Source of the DNA: Streptomyces lanatus
GTDB lineage: Bacteria > Actinomycetota > Actinomycetes > Streptomycetales > Streptomycetaceae
Assembly: GCF_014655715.1 (NCBI RefSeq)
Contig: NZ_BNBM01000002.1
Coordinates: forward strand, 620,001-684,000
Direction of reading: 5' to 3'
Length of the DNA stretch: 64,000 bases
Both the position numbers and the translations under genes were made by a program. Below are positions 9,076 through 19,168 of this stretch, piece by piece. Each line of letters opens with the position of its first letter. Position 1 is the stretch's first letter. Under the pieces are notes generated by a model. That model saw only the letters and a list, made by a program, of their open reading frames with translations. It made no database searches and was not told where the DNA came from.

Positions 9076-10062
9076 TCAGCCGGGCAGCGGCCAGGCGTAC
9101 GGCCCCTCGGGCTCGTCCAGCCACGCCCATTCGTGCTCGCCGCGGACCGTGATGCCGTACCGCTCCCGCTGGGGCTGCCCCTCGCGCTCCCAGAGTGTGT
9201 ACGCCTCCTGGGGATCGAGGGTGCCGCGGGTCAGGGCGAGCAGGAAGCGGAACAGTTCGTGTTCCCGGGCCCGGCGCGGCAGACCGCCCATGCGCGGCGG
9301 CTCCGGCTCGCGGCGGCTGCCTCCGCGCAGGGGCACGAAGTAGGCGGGGGTGTGCAGGAACCGCCCCTCGGCGTGCTCGGCGTCCCGTACGGCGAGGGCG
9401 ACCAGGCCGGTCGCGAGCGGGGTCAGGATCCGGCCGCCGGGGCGGCACTGGGCGAGCCAGGCGCGCGGGATCGACGGCAGGGTGCAGGTGGCGATGACGC
9501 GGTCGAAGGGGGCGCGCTCGGGTACGCCGCGCGCTCCGTCGCCGGTGACGACGGCGGGGTGGTACCCGGCGGCCGCCAGATGCCGTCGCGCCGACTCGGT
9601 GATCTCCGGCTCCAGGTCGATGGTGGTGACGAGGTCGTCGTCGCCGAGCCGGTGGGCGAGCAGGGCGGCGTTGTAGCCGGTGCCCGCGCCGATCTCCAGG
9701 ACCCGGTCGCCGTCCCGTACCTCCAGCGCCACCAGCATCATCGCCATCAGGGACGGCTGGCTGCTGGAGGAGAGCAGTTCGCCGTCGCGCAGCCGGGTGG
9801 CCAGCGGGGCGTCGGCGTAGGCGCCGCGCACCCAGCGCTCGCGGGCGCCCGGATCGGGGTCCTGACCCCAGCGGCGCTCGTAGCCGCCGGTGACGCCGAC
9901 GTAGTAGTACGGCACGAACAGGTGCCGCGGCACGGCCGCGAAGGACTCCCGCCATCCCGGGTCGCCGGCCCACGCCCCGCTCAGGTCGATCGCACGCACC
10001 AGCGCGGCCCGCGCCGAGGCGGCGAGGTCCTCCAGATCCCGGTCGAGGGCGTGCGCGCTCAT
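9076..10062 (-). CDS. Protein-L-isoaspartate O-methyltransferase-like SAM methyltransferase
   Basis: 328 residues. The N-terminal half contains the PCMT landmarks: RHLFVP, a region with LLSSSSQPSLMAMML resembling the substrate loop, and the SAM-binding motif VLEIGAGTGYNAALLA followed by TTIDLEPEI. The C-terminal ~120 residues form an extension seen in actinobacterial PCMT-like proteins. PCMT enzymes methylate isoaspartyl residues in damaged proteins using S-adenosylmethionine; actinobacterial long versions also include enzymes that modify RiPP precursors or other substrates, so the repair function is only likely. It is convergent with the FHA gene and divergent from the globin gene. Confidence 0.85.
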   Translation of the reverse strand: MSAHALDRDLEDLAASARAALVRAIDLSGAWAGDPGWRESFAAVPRHLFVPYYYVGVTGGYERRWGQDPDPGARERWVRGAYADAPLATRLRDGELLSSSSQPSLMAMMLVALEVRDGDRVLEIGAGTGYNAALLAHRLGDDDLVTTIDLEPEITESARRHLAAAGYHPAVVTGDGARGVPERAPFDRVIATCTLPSIPRAWLAQCRPGGRILTPLATGLVALAVRDAEHAEGRFLHTPAYFVPLRGGSRREPEPPRMGGLPRRAREHELFRFLLALTRGTLDPQEAYTLWEREGQPQRERYGITVRGEHEWAWLDEPEGPYAWPLPG

Positions 10063-10169
10063 ACGTCCACTGTCCTGCGGGAGCCGGTACGAGGCGAGCG
10101 CCCCGCCGGACAGCCGCTGCCGGATGGCTGGTCCTAAGCCTTGAGTCCTCGGTCTCCGCGTCTGAGACC

Positions 10170-10583
10170 ATGGAGAGCGTGAATGAGATTCGGCGCGGCA
10201 CGCTTCAGGAGCAGACCTTCTACGAGCAGGTCGGCGGGGAGGAGACCTTCCGTCGGCTCGTTCACCGTTTCTACGAGGGTGTCGCCGACGACCCGCTGCT
10301 GAAGCCCATGTACCCCGAGGAGGACCTGGGCCCGGCCGAGGAGCGCCTGACTCTCTTCCTCATCCAGTACTGGGGCGGCCCGACCACATACAGCGAGAAC
10401 CGCGGCCACCCCCGTCTGCGCATGCGCCACGCCCCCTTCACCGTCGACCGCGCGGCGCACGACGCCTGGCTGAAGCACATGCGGGTCGCCGTCGACGAGC
10501 TCGGCCTCTCCGAGGAGCACGAGCGGACGCTGTGGAGCTATCTGACATACGCGGCGGCATCGATGGTGAACACGGCGGGCTGA
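10170..10583 (+). CDS. glbO: Truncated (2/2) hemoglobin, group II (GlbO-like)
   Basis: 137 residues, the normal size of group II truncated hemoglobins. It has the FYEQVGGEETFRRLVHRFYEGV A-B helix region with the B10 Tyr, the proximal-His motif RMRHAPF, and a Trp at the G8 region (DAWLKHMR). It binds heme and O2/NO in the cytosol and is thought to aid respiration or NO detoxification. ATG 10170 is used; GTG at 10179 is an alternative. Translation of the neighbouring methyltransferase runs the other way from a ~107-base shared upstream region. Confidence 0.93.
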   Translation: MESVNEIRRGTLQEQTFYEQVGGEETFRRLVHRFYEGVADDPLLKPMYPEEDLGPAEERLTLFLIQYWGGPTTYSENRGHPRLRMRHAPFTVDRAAHDAWLKHMRVAVDELGLSEEHERTLWSYLTYAAASMVNTAG

Positions 10584-10657
10584 TCCCCTGGCAGAGCTGG
10601 CGGCGGCCCGTATCGGCCACCCCACAGCAGTCCTCCGTCAGGGCGCAGAACGTCGTT

Positions 10658-11326
10658 TCAGCGGACGCTGACGTCCAGCGCCCCGAGCCCCGCACGCCGT
10701 ACCGCGATCGACCCGTACGGCGTGCGCAGCCGTAGCCACGCGCCGGACGAGAGCAGCGCCAACTCGTCGGTGGCGCGCAGGAATCCGAGGGACTGGGCCG
10801 CGTGCACGGCCCGTACCGGAAGGTGTGTGTCCCCGACCGTCCGGGACCAGATCTCCCGCCCGATGCGGTCGAGTTCGGCGCGGGTACGCCGTTCCTCCGG
10901 CAACTCCCCGGTACGGGACCGGAATTCGGCGATCCCAGCCCCGATCATCGCCCGCAGGGCGTCGGGCGCGGGCAGCCCCGGCACGGGCCGCCAGCCGCCG
11001 CGCGGCGGGAGCACCCCGGCCCACGGCGGCCCGGTCACGGCTTCCGGTACGACGGCGGTGGCCGCCGACTCGTCCACGGACTCCAGGAGCTCACCTGCGG
11101 AGACGGTCACGTCCAGCGTGACGTCGAGCCCGTTCTCGTACGGCTTCGCCAGCCGTACGGCACGGATCGCCAGCACCTCGAAGGACGGCGGGCGGCCGAA
11201 GACGGCGAGTGCGGTGCCGGCCGCCTGGAGGCGGACCGCGGCGCCCCGGTCGTAGTGGAGCAGCCGGGAGAGGAAGGCCGCGAGATCCGCCGCCTCCCCC
11301 TCGTCGGCGAGGTGGAGGACCGTCAT
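10658..11326 (-). CDS. Conserved hypothetical protein
   Basis: 222 residues with a start codon overlapping the stop of the upstream thioesterase gene by 4 bases (ATGA), so the two are translationally coupled. The protein is predicted mixed alpha/beta without signal peptide or membrane segments; an N-terminal part (HLADEGEAADLAAFLSRLL) precedes a beta-rich stretch and helices near 125-190. I recognise no catalytic motif. It looks like a conserved actinobacterial protein whose function follows its thioesterase/EttA neighbourhood only by position. Confidence 0.7.
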   Translation of the reverse strand: MTVLHLADEGEAADLAAFLSRLLHYDRGAAVRLQAAGTALAVFGRPPSFEVLAIRAVRLAKPYENGLDVTLDVTVSAGELLESVDESAATAVVPEAVTGPPWAGVLPPRGGWRPVPGLPAPDALRAMIGAGIAEFRSRTGELPEERRTRAELDRIGREIWSRTVGDTHLPVRAVHAAQSLGFLRATDELALLSSGAWLRLRTPYGSIAVRRAGLGALDVSVR

Positions 11327-11742
11327 GCGGCGACGGCCTCCTCCTGTTCGGCCGCGTCGTCCATGTACTCGCGGAGGAACTCCTTCTCCTCCGCGGTGAT
11401 CCGGCGCGGCCGCTCCGCCTCGAAGTCGAAGGGGACGACCACGGTCGAGGCCCGGACGTAGACGACGTCGTCGTCCTTCACCTCACAGGTGATGGTGAAG
11501 GACGCCGCCCTGATCTCGGTGATCCACAGCTCTATGTCGACCGGGTGGTGCCGGTGGACGAGCTGCCGCTTGTAGTCGATCTCGTGGCGCGCCACCACCG
11601 ACCCCTGCCGGAAGTCCTTCTCCGGACGGAACAGGAAGTCGATACGGGCTTCCTCCAGGTAGCGGACGAAGACCGCGTTGTTGACATGCCCGTACGCGTC
11701 CATGTCGGACCAGCGCAGGGGGCAGCGGTAGATATGGCGCAA
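11323..11742 (-). CDS. Acyl-CoA thioesterase, hotdog fold (4HBT family)
   Basis: 139 residues, the usual length of YbgC/FadM-type single hotdog thioesterases. The N-terminus RCPLRWSDMDAYGHVNNAVFVRYLEEAR carries the catalytic D-x-D-x-x-G-H-V-N signature (given here in part: DMDAYGHVNN). It should hydrolyse acyl-CoA thioesters in the cytosol. It is followed with 4-base overlap by the hypothetical gene and lies 6 bases downstream of ettA, so all three are likely one transcript. Confidence 0.92.
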   Translation of the reverse strand: MRHIYRCPLRWSDMDAYGHVNNAVFVRYLEEARIDFLFRPEKDFRQGSVVARHEIDYKRQLVHRHHPVDIELWITEIRAASFTITCEVKDDDVVYVRASTVVVPFDFEAERPRRITAEEKEFLREYMDDAAEQEEAVAA

Positions 11743-11748
11743 GATCGA

Positions 11749-13413
<1,665 letters not shown>

Positions 13414-13686
13414 GAGAAACCGTCCGGCAGCTTGAAATCAGGCAGTGGGCAGATACACCCCATCTTGCCCGACGTCCAGCCCGCGACGGAAACCCATATC
13501 CCCAGACGCTTCTGACCTGCGGTTTTACCTGCGGTCGCACAGGGGTGGGTCTTCGAGCCTCACACAAGAGTGGATCAATTTCCGGCGCGTCGTACAGACA
13601 TGTCCTAATTTTTCACATTAGCCTCTCGTAACTGTACGAAGTCGATCTCTCACGGATCGCACTCACCTCACTCCATCGGAGATGAC
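13414..13686. other. Intergenic region between ettA and a divergent secreted-protein gene
   Basis: 273 bases holding the upstream regions of ettA (leftward) and the small secreted protein (rightward). A lower-GC stretch around 13595-13640 (ATTTTTCACATTAG) is a plausible promoter area, but I cannot assign -35/-10 boxes with confidence. No further ORF is supported. Confidence 0.4.
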
Positions 13687-13980
13687 ATGCACAAGCTCCA
13701 CAAGGCTGCGGTAGTAGTCGTCGCCCTTGGCAGCGTCGGTCTCATGAGCGCCGGCACCGCCACCGCCCAGGGCCTCGACGGGCACGGCGGCAAGGGCGGG
13801 GACAAGGTCAGCGTGCTGCAGAGCTCGAACTGCAAGTCGCACGACCTGAACGTCGATGTCCTCGGCCAGGTCGGCATCCTCAACGGCGCCCTCGGCAACG
13901 CGCTCAACGGCGAGGGCAACACGGGCGCGCAGGACACCCACATCGGCTCGACGATGGGCTGCGACAACAGCGCCTTCTGA
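13687..13980 (+). CDS. Small secreted protein
   Basis: 97 residues with a clear signal peptide (MHKLHKAAVVVVALGSVGLMSAG, cleavage predicted after TATAQ-like Ala-rich end near residue 28). The mature ~69 residues are Gly/Asn/Asp-rich with two cysteines (SSNCKS and MGCDN), one near each end, which could form one disulfide. The repeated VLGQVGILNGALGNALNG stretch is hydrophobic and reminiscent of rodlin/chaplin-like small surface proteins, but lacks their defining motifs, so the name is not used. It is followed by two strong hairpins and faces the gene of a sortase-anchored surface protein. Confidence 0.8.
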   Translation: MHKLHKAAVVVVALGSVGLMSAGTATAQGLDGHGGKGGDKVSVLQSSNCKSHDLNVDVLGQVGILNGALGNALNGEGNTGAQDTHIGSTMGCDNSAF

Positions 13981-14010
13981 GCCGCACCTTGGCACGGGGC
14001 CTCTGGCCAT

Positions 14011-14039
14011 GTCCCACGCCGTGACTGACGGCGTGGGAC
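14011..14039. terminator. Terminator hairpin after the small secreted protein gene
   Basis: A 12-bp perfect stem, GTCCCACGCCGT (14011-14022) with ACGGCGTGGGAC (14028-14039), and a 5-base loop, 31 bases after the stop codon. Confidence 0.8.
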
Positions 14040-14192
14040 GGGTGCGGACCGGTGCCCAGGCGAAACCCACCGGTGGAGTACGGGCCGCAGCACGCGGTTC
14101 TTGGGTTGTTCCGCCGATGACAACGCACCGGAGCCTGACCAGCCGCGCCGACCGGGCTACAGGCCGATACCGACCCCCAGAGGTTTCCGGAA

Positions 14193-14237
14193 CCGGTCAG
14201 GGGCCGACCCGCGAGAGTGGGGTCGGCCCCTGACCGG
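14193..14237. terminator. Long perfect hairpin between convergent genes
   Basis: An 18-bp perfect stem (CCGGTCAGGGGCCGACCC at 14193-14210 with its complement at 14220-14237) and a 9-base loop. It lies between the convergent secreted-protein and surface-protein genes and can terminate both. Confidence 0.75.
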
Positions 14238-14322
14238 TGTCTTGCCGGGGCTCGGGCCTGGCGGCGTGGCGCGGGGCGTCGGGCGAGGTCCTCGACGGGG
14301 CCGGCCGGCCGGGGCGCCGGGG

Positions 14323-15747
14323 TCAGTCCTGGCTCGCCGCTTCCTTCTTCCGTACGTAGAGCAGGGCCGCGCCGCCGATCACGACCAGGCCGATGGCCGT
14401 GCCCGCGATCAGGGGGGTCACGCTGGAGCCGCCGGTCGCCGCGAGGTTGGTGTCGTCGGACGCCGAACCGACCGTGGCGGGGCTCGGCTCACTGACGGTC
14501 TGGGTCACGGTGCCCGCCGCCTCGGCCTCGCCCACCTGCGTCATGCAGTCCAGCACACCGGCGAACCGCTTCTCGAAGCCATCCGGCCCCTCGATGGTGA
14601 AGTCGTAGGCCTGGTCCTCCTGGAGCGGGACCGTCACCGTGCGCGAGGCGCCCGCCGGGATGCTGTACTCGATGCCGAGCAGCTCGAAGGTGAAGGGCGC
14701 GTCGCCCTTGTTGGCCGCGGTGATGTCGACACCGCCCTTGTCGCAGTTCTCCACCGCGGACAGCGCCGGTATCGCACCGGTCTCCGCCCAGCTCGCGCTC
14801 GCCGTCGCCGAGACGGTCGACTCGCTGGAGCCGGCCAGGATCTGCGTCTGGCTGCGGCTCTCGGCGGCGAAGGCCCGCCCCACCGGCACGGTGGTGGAGG
14901 CCTGCACGGTCAGTTCGGCCTGGCCGTCCGTCGCGTCCTCGGGCACCTCGAAGAAGACCTGGCCGCCGTCCGCCGCGGTCGTGACGGCCTTGCCGTCCTT
15001 GTCCACGATCCGCACCCCGCTGGTGGCGGCGTCCGCGGGCGGGGTCAGTGTCACGGTGTCCGCGTTGGTGTGGACCGTCACCGGTCCGAGCCGCTCACCG
15101 GCGTGTCCGGAGACCGCGGGCGGGTCCAGCTTCAGCGACGCCTCGGGCTCGGCCACGTCCTGGGCGCTCTTCTCCAGGTAGTCCGCGAGCTTCTCGGCCT
15201 GCGGGTCGGCGGCGTCGACCTTGACGCCGTCCGAGTAGCGCCAGATGGCCACCTGGGTGCCGGCCGCCGCGTCCTGCTCGGTGAGGCCGCCCTTGAAGCC
15301 CGCCTTCCCGGCCAGCGCCGCGAGGTCGTTCACCTGCGGGTAGGAGTTCTGCAGGATCCAGCGGATCCGGCCGGCGTTCTTGTTGGCGCCGAGCGAGGTG
15401 CCGCTCCAGGGCGTCTCGTGGTACTTGGCGTCGCGCTGCGTGGGGTTGTGGATGTCGACGCAGTACGTCTGCAGCATGCCGCCGCCGTCGACGGACATCT
15501 CGAACAGGCCGGCCGAGAGCTCCTGGTCGCCTGAGTCGGCGTGGACGACCGCGGCGCCGTACGTCTTGAGGCCACCTATCGTGGCGGTCGCGCCGCCCTG
15601 ACTCGGCACTGCCGCGTCGGCCGCGGGCGCGGCCACCGCGGTGCCGGCCAGCACCGTGGCGGTGACGAGCCCGGACGCCAGGGTCGCGGCGGCGAGGCGG
15701 GCCGCCCCTCGTCCGCGCGCCGACAGCGCTGAGAACGCAGCAAACAC
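14323..15747 (-). CDS. Thioester-domain (TQXA) surface protein with LAXTG sortase signal
   Basis: 474 residues from GTG 15747, chosen because AAGGGG lies 6 bases upstream; an in-frame ATG further upstream lacks such a site. A long Ala-rich signal peptide (about 1-45) is followed by a thioester domain (about 55-215) with the pair Cys in LQTYCVDIH and Gln in AGTQVAIWRYSDG that forms the internal Cys-Gln thioester able to bind host or substrate amines covalently. Ig-like beta-rich repeats follow, then the sorting signal LAATG, a hydrophobic segment (VTPLIAGTAIGLVVIGGAALLYV) and a positive tail RKKEAASQD. LAXTG fits class E sortases of Streptomyces. It would be attached to the cell wall of aerial hyphae or vegetative cells; the ligand is unknown. 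Confidence 0.9.
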   Translation of the reverse strand: MFAAFSALSARGRGAARLAAATLASGLVTATVLAGTAVAAPAADAAVPSQGGATATIGGLKTYGAAVVHADSGDQELSAGLFEMSVDGGGMLQTYCVDIHNPTQRDAKYHETPWSGTSLGANKNAGRIRWILQNSYPQVNDLAALAGKAGFKGGLTEQDAAAGTQVAIWRYSDGVKVDAADPQAEKLADYLEKSAQDVAEPEASLKLDPPAVSGHAGERLGPVTVHTNADTVTLTPPADAATSGVRIVDKDGKAVTTAADGGQVFFEVPEDATDGQAELTVQASTTVPVGRAFAAESRSQTQILAGSSESTVSATASASWAETGAIPALSAVENCDKGGVDITAANKGDAPFTFELLGIEYSIPAGASRTVTVPLQEDQAYDFTIEGPDGFEKRFAGVLDCMTQVGEAEAAGTVTQTVSEPSPATVGSASDDTNLAATGGSSVTPLIAGTAIGLVVIGGAALLYVRKKEAASQD

Positions 15748-15821
15748 AGAATTCCCCTTCGAGCAGGACCCGTTGACGTGGGGGTACGGTCCCACCAGCA
15801 GAATCTTCGAGGTCCGAAGGG

Positions 15822-15848
15822 CCCCGAGAGCCCCGAGAGTCCCGAGAG
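15822..15848. repeat. Short tandem repeat upstream of the surface-protein gene
   Basis: Three consecutive copies of a 9-10-base unit (CCCCGAGAG, CCCCGAGAGT, CCCGAGAG) about 75 bases upstream of the GTG start. Confidence 0.6.
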
Positions 15849-15953
15849 CTATGTCCGGCATCCTAGGGACGCGGCGCACCACGCTTCCCTGGGATCCCGT
15901 TCGAGGGGCCGATCCGACTCGGAATCGTTATCGCCAAGATCCCTTGCGAGCAG

Positions 15954-16005
15954 GGCTTATCGACAAATCCACCGGGGTCGTTCGGTGCGCATTCGTCGAT
16001 AAGCC
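15954..16005. promoter_or_regulatory. 11-bp perfect inverted repeat with 30-base spacer
   Basis: GGCTTATCGAC (15954-15964) and GTCGATAAGCC (15995-16005). It lies downstream of ssb and upstream of the surface-protein gene, both read leftward. The long spacer and absence of a T-run make an operator as likely as a terminator. Confidence 0.5.
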
Positions 16006-16037
16006 GCAGTTCGGTCAGGGTCGGGCGGTGACTGACG

Positions 16038-16547
16038 TCACGTCACCGCCATTGGTTCCTGGGCCTGTTGGGCGGGGGCGTCGCCGACGTCGACGGTGTC
16101 GGCCGGTGGTGTCTCCCAGTCGGGTTCGGGTCGCGGGGGTGAGGTGGCGGTCCCCGGTGCGCCGATGTTCCCCGTTGTGCCCGCTTCCGGCCTGGTCGCG
16201 CGGCGGAACGCCGAAGTGCCGCGCGCGAGATCGTGGCCGATGGCCAGCGCGTCGATGTCGGCGGAGGTCCAGCTCTGCCCCTCCCGTACGTCCGAGCGCA
16301 CCTTGAGCCTGCCCTGCACCACGACCGGATCGCCGACGTTCAGCGACGCGGCGGCGTTCGTCGCGAGCTGGCGATTGGCCCACACCGTGAAGAAGTTGGT
16401 GTGGCCGTCGGTCCACTCGTTCTTCCCGCGGTCCAGATAGCGCGAGGTCACCGCCAGCCGGAAACGGGCGGACGGCCCCGTCGTCAGCTCCCGGTACACC
16501 GGCTGTGTCGCCACATTGCCCACCGCGCAGATGATCGTCTCGTTCAT
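16038..16547 (-). CDS. ssbB: Single-stranded DNA-binding protein, SsbB type
   Basis: 169 residues from ATG 16547, preceded by GAGGGAGGGG; longer upstream frames lack such a site. Residues 1-110 form the OB fold (MNETIICAVGNVATQPVYREL, SARFRLAVTSRYLDR, NFFTVWANRQLATNAAASL, GDPVVVQGRLKVR). The tail after 115 is disordered and ends AQEPMAVT, without the acidic DDDIPF-type tip that recruits repair partners, which is the feature separating Streptomyces SsbB from the essential SsbA. SsbB acts in chromosome segregation during sporulation; the neighbouring dynamin-like pair acts in sporulation septation, which fits. Confidence 0.88.
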   Translation of the reverse strand: MNETIICAVGNVATQPVYRELTTGPSARFRLAVTSRYLDRGKNEWTDGHTNFFTVWANRQLATNAAASLNVGDPVVVQGRLKVRSDVREGQSWTSADIDALAIGHDLARGTSAFRRATRPEAGTTGNIGAPGTATSPPRPEPDWETPPADTVDVGDAPAQQAQEPMAVT

Positions 16548-16864
16548 CTCTAACCCCTCCCTCGCCGCCCGGCCTGTCCCGGCGGGCGGATACGCGTACG
16601 GGCCCGTCCCGTACGGCTGCGTCCGGCTGACGACGGCGCACCACGTCCGTATGTCCTGGTGCGCCGCCGTCACAGCGGCCGACCGCGTGCGTCTCGTCCA
16701 TCACGTCGGTTTGTTAGTCCGTCCGTCACGTCCGTCGCGATCGCCGCGAAGCCAGACTGCCTCCATCGAGCCGAGCCCGCTGAGCCCTGTGGACGACCGC
16801 CCGCCTGTGGATATCTCCGTCACTCGTCCGGGCGTCGACCTCGCTCACCCCCGCTGATCTCCGC
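16548..16864. other. Intergenic region upstream of ssbB
   Basis: 317 bases between the dynB-like stop and the ssbB start. Apart from the ribosome-binding site of ssbB I see no hairpin, repeat or supported ORF. Confidence 0.4.
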
Positions 16865-19165
16865 TCATCTCCGAGTGGCCCCCACCCCCATCACCCGCCC
16901 GTACTGCTCCCGAACCTCCCGGTAGCGCAGCAGCTCCGCCGCGACCGGATCCAGTACCCGGGCCCGCCCGCAGCCGGCCGCCGCCTCCCGCAGTCGCCGT
17001 TCCGCGTCCAGGCCGTACCGCCGGGCCGGCCCCCGTGCCGCCATCCGGCAGCTCCACTCGACGAGCGGGCCGCCCGCGATTCCGGCCACCATCAGCAGCA
17101 CCGGCACGCCCAGGTTGGGCTCCATGACCCCGACGATCTGCGCCACCAGCCACAGCCCGCCCACGATCTGAAGGATCGTCATGGCGGCCTGCACCAGTAC
17201 GGCCGCCGGCCACCAGCCCGGCCGTGGCGGGCGCCCCGGCGGAAGTCCGGCCCGCGCGGCCATCTCGTCCAGCGCCTCGGGCAGCCCCTGGGCTCCCCGT
17301 ACGGCCGCCTCGCGCACCGCCTGCGCCCACGGCGACGGCAGCCCGGCCGACGCACGATCCGCGACCGTGCGCACCGCCTGCTCGACGCGCTGGCGCGCGG
17401 TGGCCTCCTCGTCGGTCTGGGCCCGCAGGGACAGCCGTCCCGTCGGTGGTTCGCTGCGATCCTGGTACCAGCGATACAGCCGCAGCCACGGCGTCCCGCA
17501 CGCGCGTCCGGCGTTGCGCAGCCAGGCCCGCTCGGCGGCCTCGCCCGCGGCGGTGGCGCCGATGGCGTCCGCGAGCCGGGCGGAGAACTCGTCCCGCGCC
17601 TCCTCGCTTAGCCCGGTCCGCTTACGGGCCGCGTACACGGGCCGCAGCCCCATCCCGGCGGCGTCCACATCGGCCGAGATCCGGCGCGCCGCGGCCCCGC
17701 GTTCGGCCACGAACTCCCCGAGCGCCTCCCGCAGATCACCGACCCCGTCCCCGGTGAGCGCGGACAGCGCGAGCACGACCGCGCCCGGTTCACCGTGCTC
17801 GCCCAGGGCGATGCCGTCCTCGTCGAGCAGCCGCCGAAGGTCGTCGAGGACCTGGTCGGTGGCCTCCCCGGGCAGCCGGTCGGTCTGGTTGAGGACGACG
17901 AACATGATCTCGGCGTGGCCCGCCATGGGCCGCAGATAGCGCTCGTGCAGAACGGCGTCGGCGTACTTCTCGGGGTCGACGACCCAGATGACCGCGTCGA
18001 CGAGCGCCAGTACGCGGTCGACCTGTTCACGATGCTGTACGGCCGCCGAGTCGTGGTCGGGCAGATCGACCAGGACGAGCCCGCGCAGCTGCCCGTCGGC
18101 GACCGAGTTCTGCGCGGGGCGGCGCCGCAGCCGGGGCGGGATGCCGAGCCGGTCGATGAGGCCGGCCGCGCCGTCGCTCCAACTGCACGCGAGGGGCGAG
18201 GCCGTGGTGGGCCGTCGTACGCCCGTCTCCGAGATGGTCACGCCGGCGAGCGCGTTGAACAGCTGCGACTTGCCGCTGCCCGTGGCGCCGGCGATGGCGA
18301 CGACCGTGTGCTGCCCGGAGAGCCTGCGCCGCGCCGCCGCCTCGTCGAGCACCCGGCCCGCCTCGCCGAGCGTCTTGTTGTCGAGCCGGGTGCGCGAGAG
18401 GCCGACGAGTTCACGCAGCGCGTCGAGCCGCGACCGCAGCGCCCCGTCGTAGGCGAGCGGCGTCACGACCTGCGCACCGGTGGAGGCGCGGGGCTCGACG
18501 GCGGCGGGCGGCTCCAGGGGGGCGCCTTCGTTCACCCGCCGCGCGATCAGGCCGTCGTCCCAGGGGGTGGTGGGTTCGGCGTCGGAGGGGGCGGTGGGAT
18601 CCGGGCGGGGGGACGGGGACGCCTTGCGAGGTGGGGCTTCCTTGCGAGGTGTGGTTTCCATACGAGGCGGGGGTTCCCTGCGGGGAGAGGCCTCCGTGCG
18701 GCGGGGTGCGCCGTCGCTCTCCTTGGGGACGCTGGGGACGCTGCCCCGCGCGGGCGTGTCGTGGTCATGGCGATGGTCGTGGTCGGCCTTGCGGCCGCCG
18801 GGGTCGGGGACGCTCGCGCGCGGGACCCCGTCGGTGTCGCCCGGACGGCTGTCGGCCGAGTCGGGGGCGGAGCCATGCGCGGGCGTGTCGTGGTCGGCCT
18901 CCACGCGTGCGTGGCCGTCGGTCACGCGACCCTCCCACTTGGCCAGCTTTCGCCAGAGCTTGCGCTTCTCCGGCTCGTCGTCGGCCACGAAGTCCTCGCT
19001 CTCGCCGCGCTGCTCGCCGGTGGTGCGAGCGTCGTCCGAGGGAAAGCCGTTGGCGGAGGTGCGCTCCGCAGGGATGTCGTTCACGCGGTCGTCGTCCTTG
19101 GTGGCGCGGTCCTCCTGCTGCTGATCGGCGTGTTCGGTGTGGTCCTGGTCAGTGACGGCGGTCAC
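16865..19165 (-). CDS. Dynamin-like GTPase with two C-terminal membrane segments (DynB-like)
   Basis: 766 residues from GTG 19165 (AGGAGAGG upstream), 3 bases after the stop of the upstream GTPase gene. The first ~210 residues are acidic, low-complexity and disordered. The GTPase domain (about 230-470) has G1 AGATGSGKSQLFNAL, G3 VDLPDHDS and G4 LNQTDR. Helical stalk-like sequence follows, and two hydrophobic segments (AAVLVQAAMTILQIVGGLWLVAQI and GVPVLLMVAGIAGGPLVEW, near 650-705) predict membrane insertion. Streptomyces has an adjacent dynamin-like pair, DynA and DynB, which stabilise FtsZ rings during sporulation; order, membrane hairpin and neighbouring ssbB suit that identity, but naming rests on context. 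Confidence 0.78.
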   Translation of the reverse strand: MTAVTDQDHTEHADQQQEDRATKDDDRVNDIPAERTSANGFPSDDARTTGEQRGESEDFVADDEPEKRKLWRKLAKWEGRVTDGHARVEADHDTPAHGSAPDSADSRPGDTDGVPRASVPDPGGRKADHDHRHDHDTPARGSVPSVPKESDGAPRRTEASPRREPPPRMETTPRKEAPPRKASPSPRPDPTAPSDAEPTTPWDDGLIARRVNEGAPLEPPAAVEPRASTGAQVVTPLAYDGALRSRLDALRELVGLSRTRLDNKTLGEAGRVLDEAAARRRLSGQHTVVAIAGATGSGKSQLFNALAGVTISETGVRRPTTASPLACSWSDGAAGLIDRLGIPPRLRRRPAQNSVADGQLRGLVLVDLPDHDSAAVQHREQVDRVLALVDAVIWVVDPEKYADAVLHERYLRPMAGHAEIMFVVLNQTDRLPGEATDQVLDDLRRLLDEDGIALGEHGEPGAVVLALSALTGDGVGDLREALGEFVAERGAAARRISADVDAAGMGLRPVYAARKRTGLSEEARDEFSARLADAIGATAAGEAAERAWLRNAGRACGTPWLRLYRWYQDRSEPPTGRLSLRAQTDEEATARQRVEQAVRTVADRASAGLPSPWAQAVREAAVRGAQGLPEALDEMAARAGLPPGRPPRPGWWPAAVLVQAAMTILQIVGGLWLVAQIVGVMEPNLGVPVLLMVAGIAGGPLVEWSCRMAARGPARRYGLDAERRLREAAAGCGRARVLDPVAAELLRYREVREQYGRVMGVGATRR

Positions 19166-19168
19166 CGG

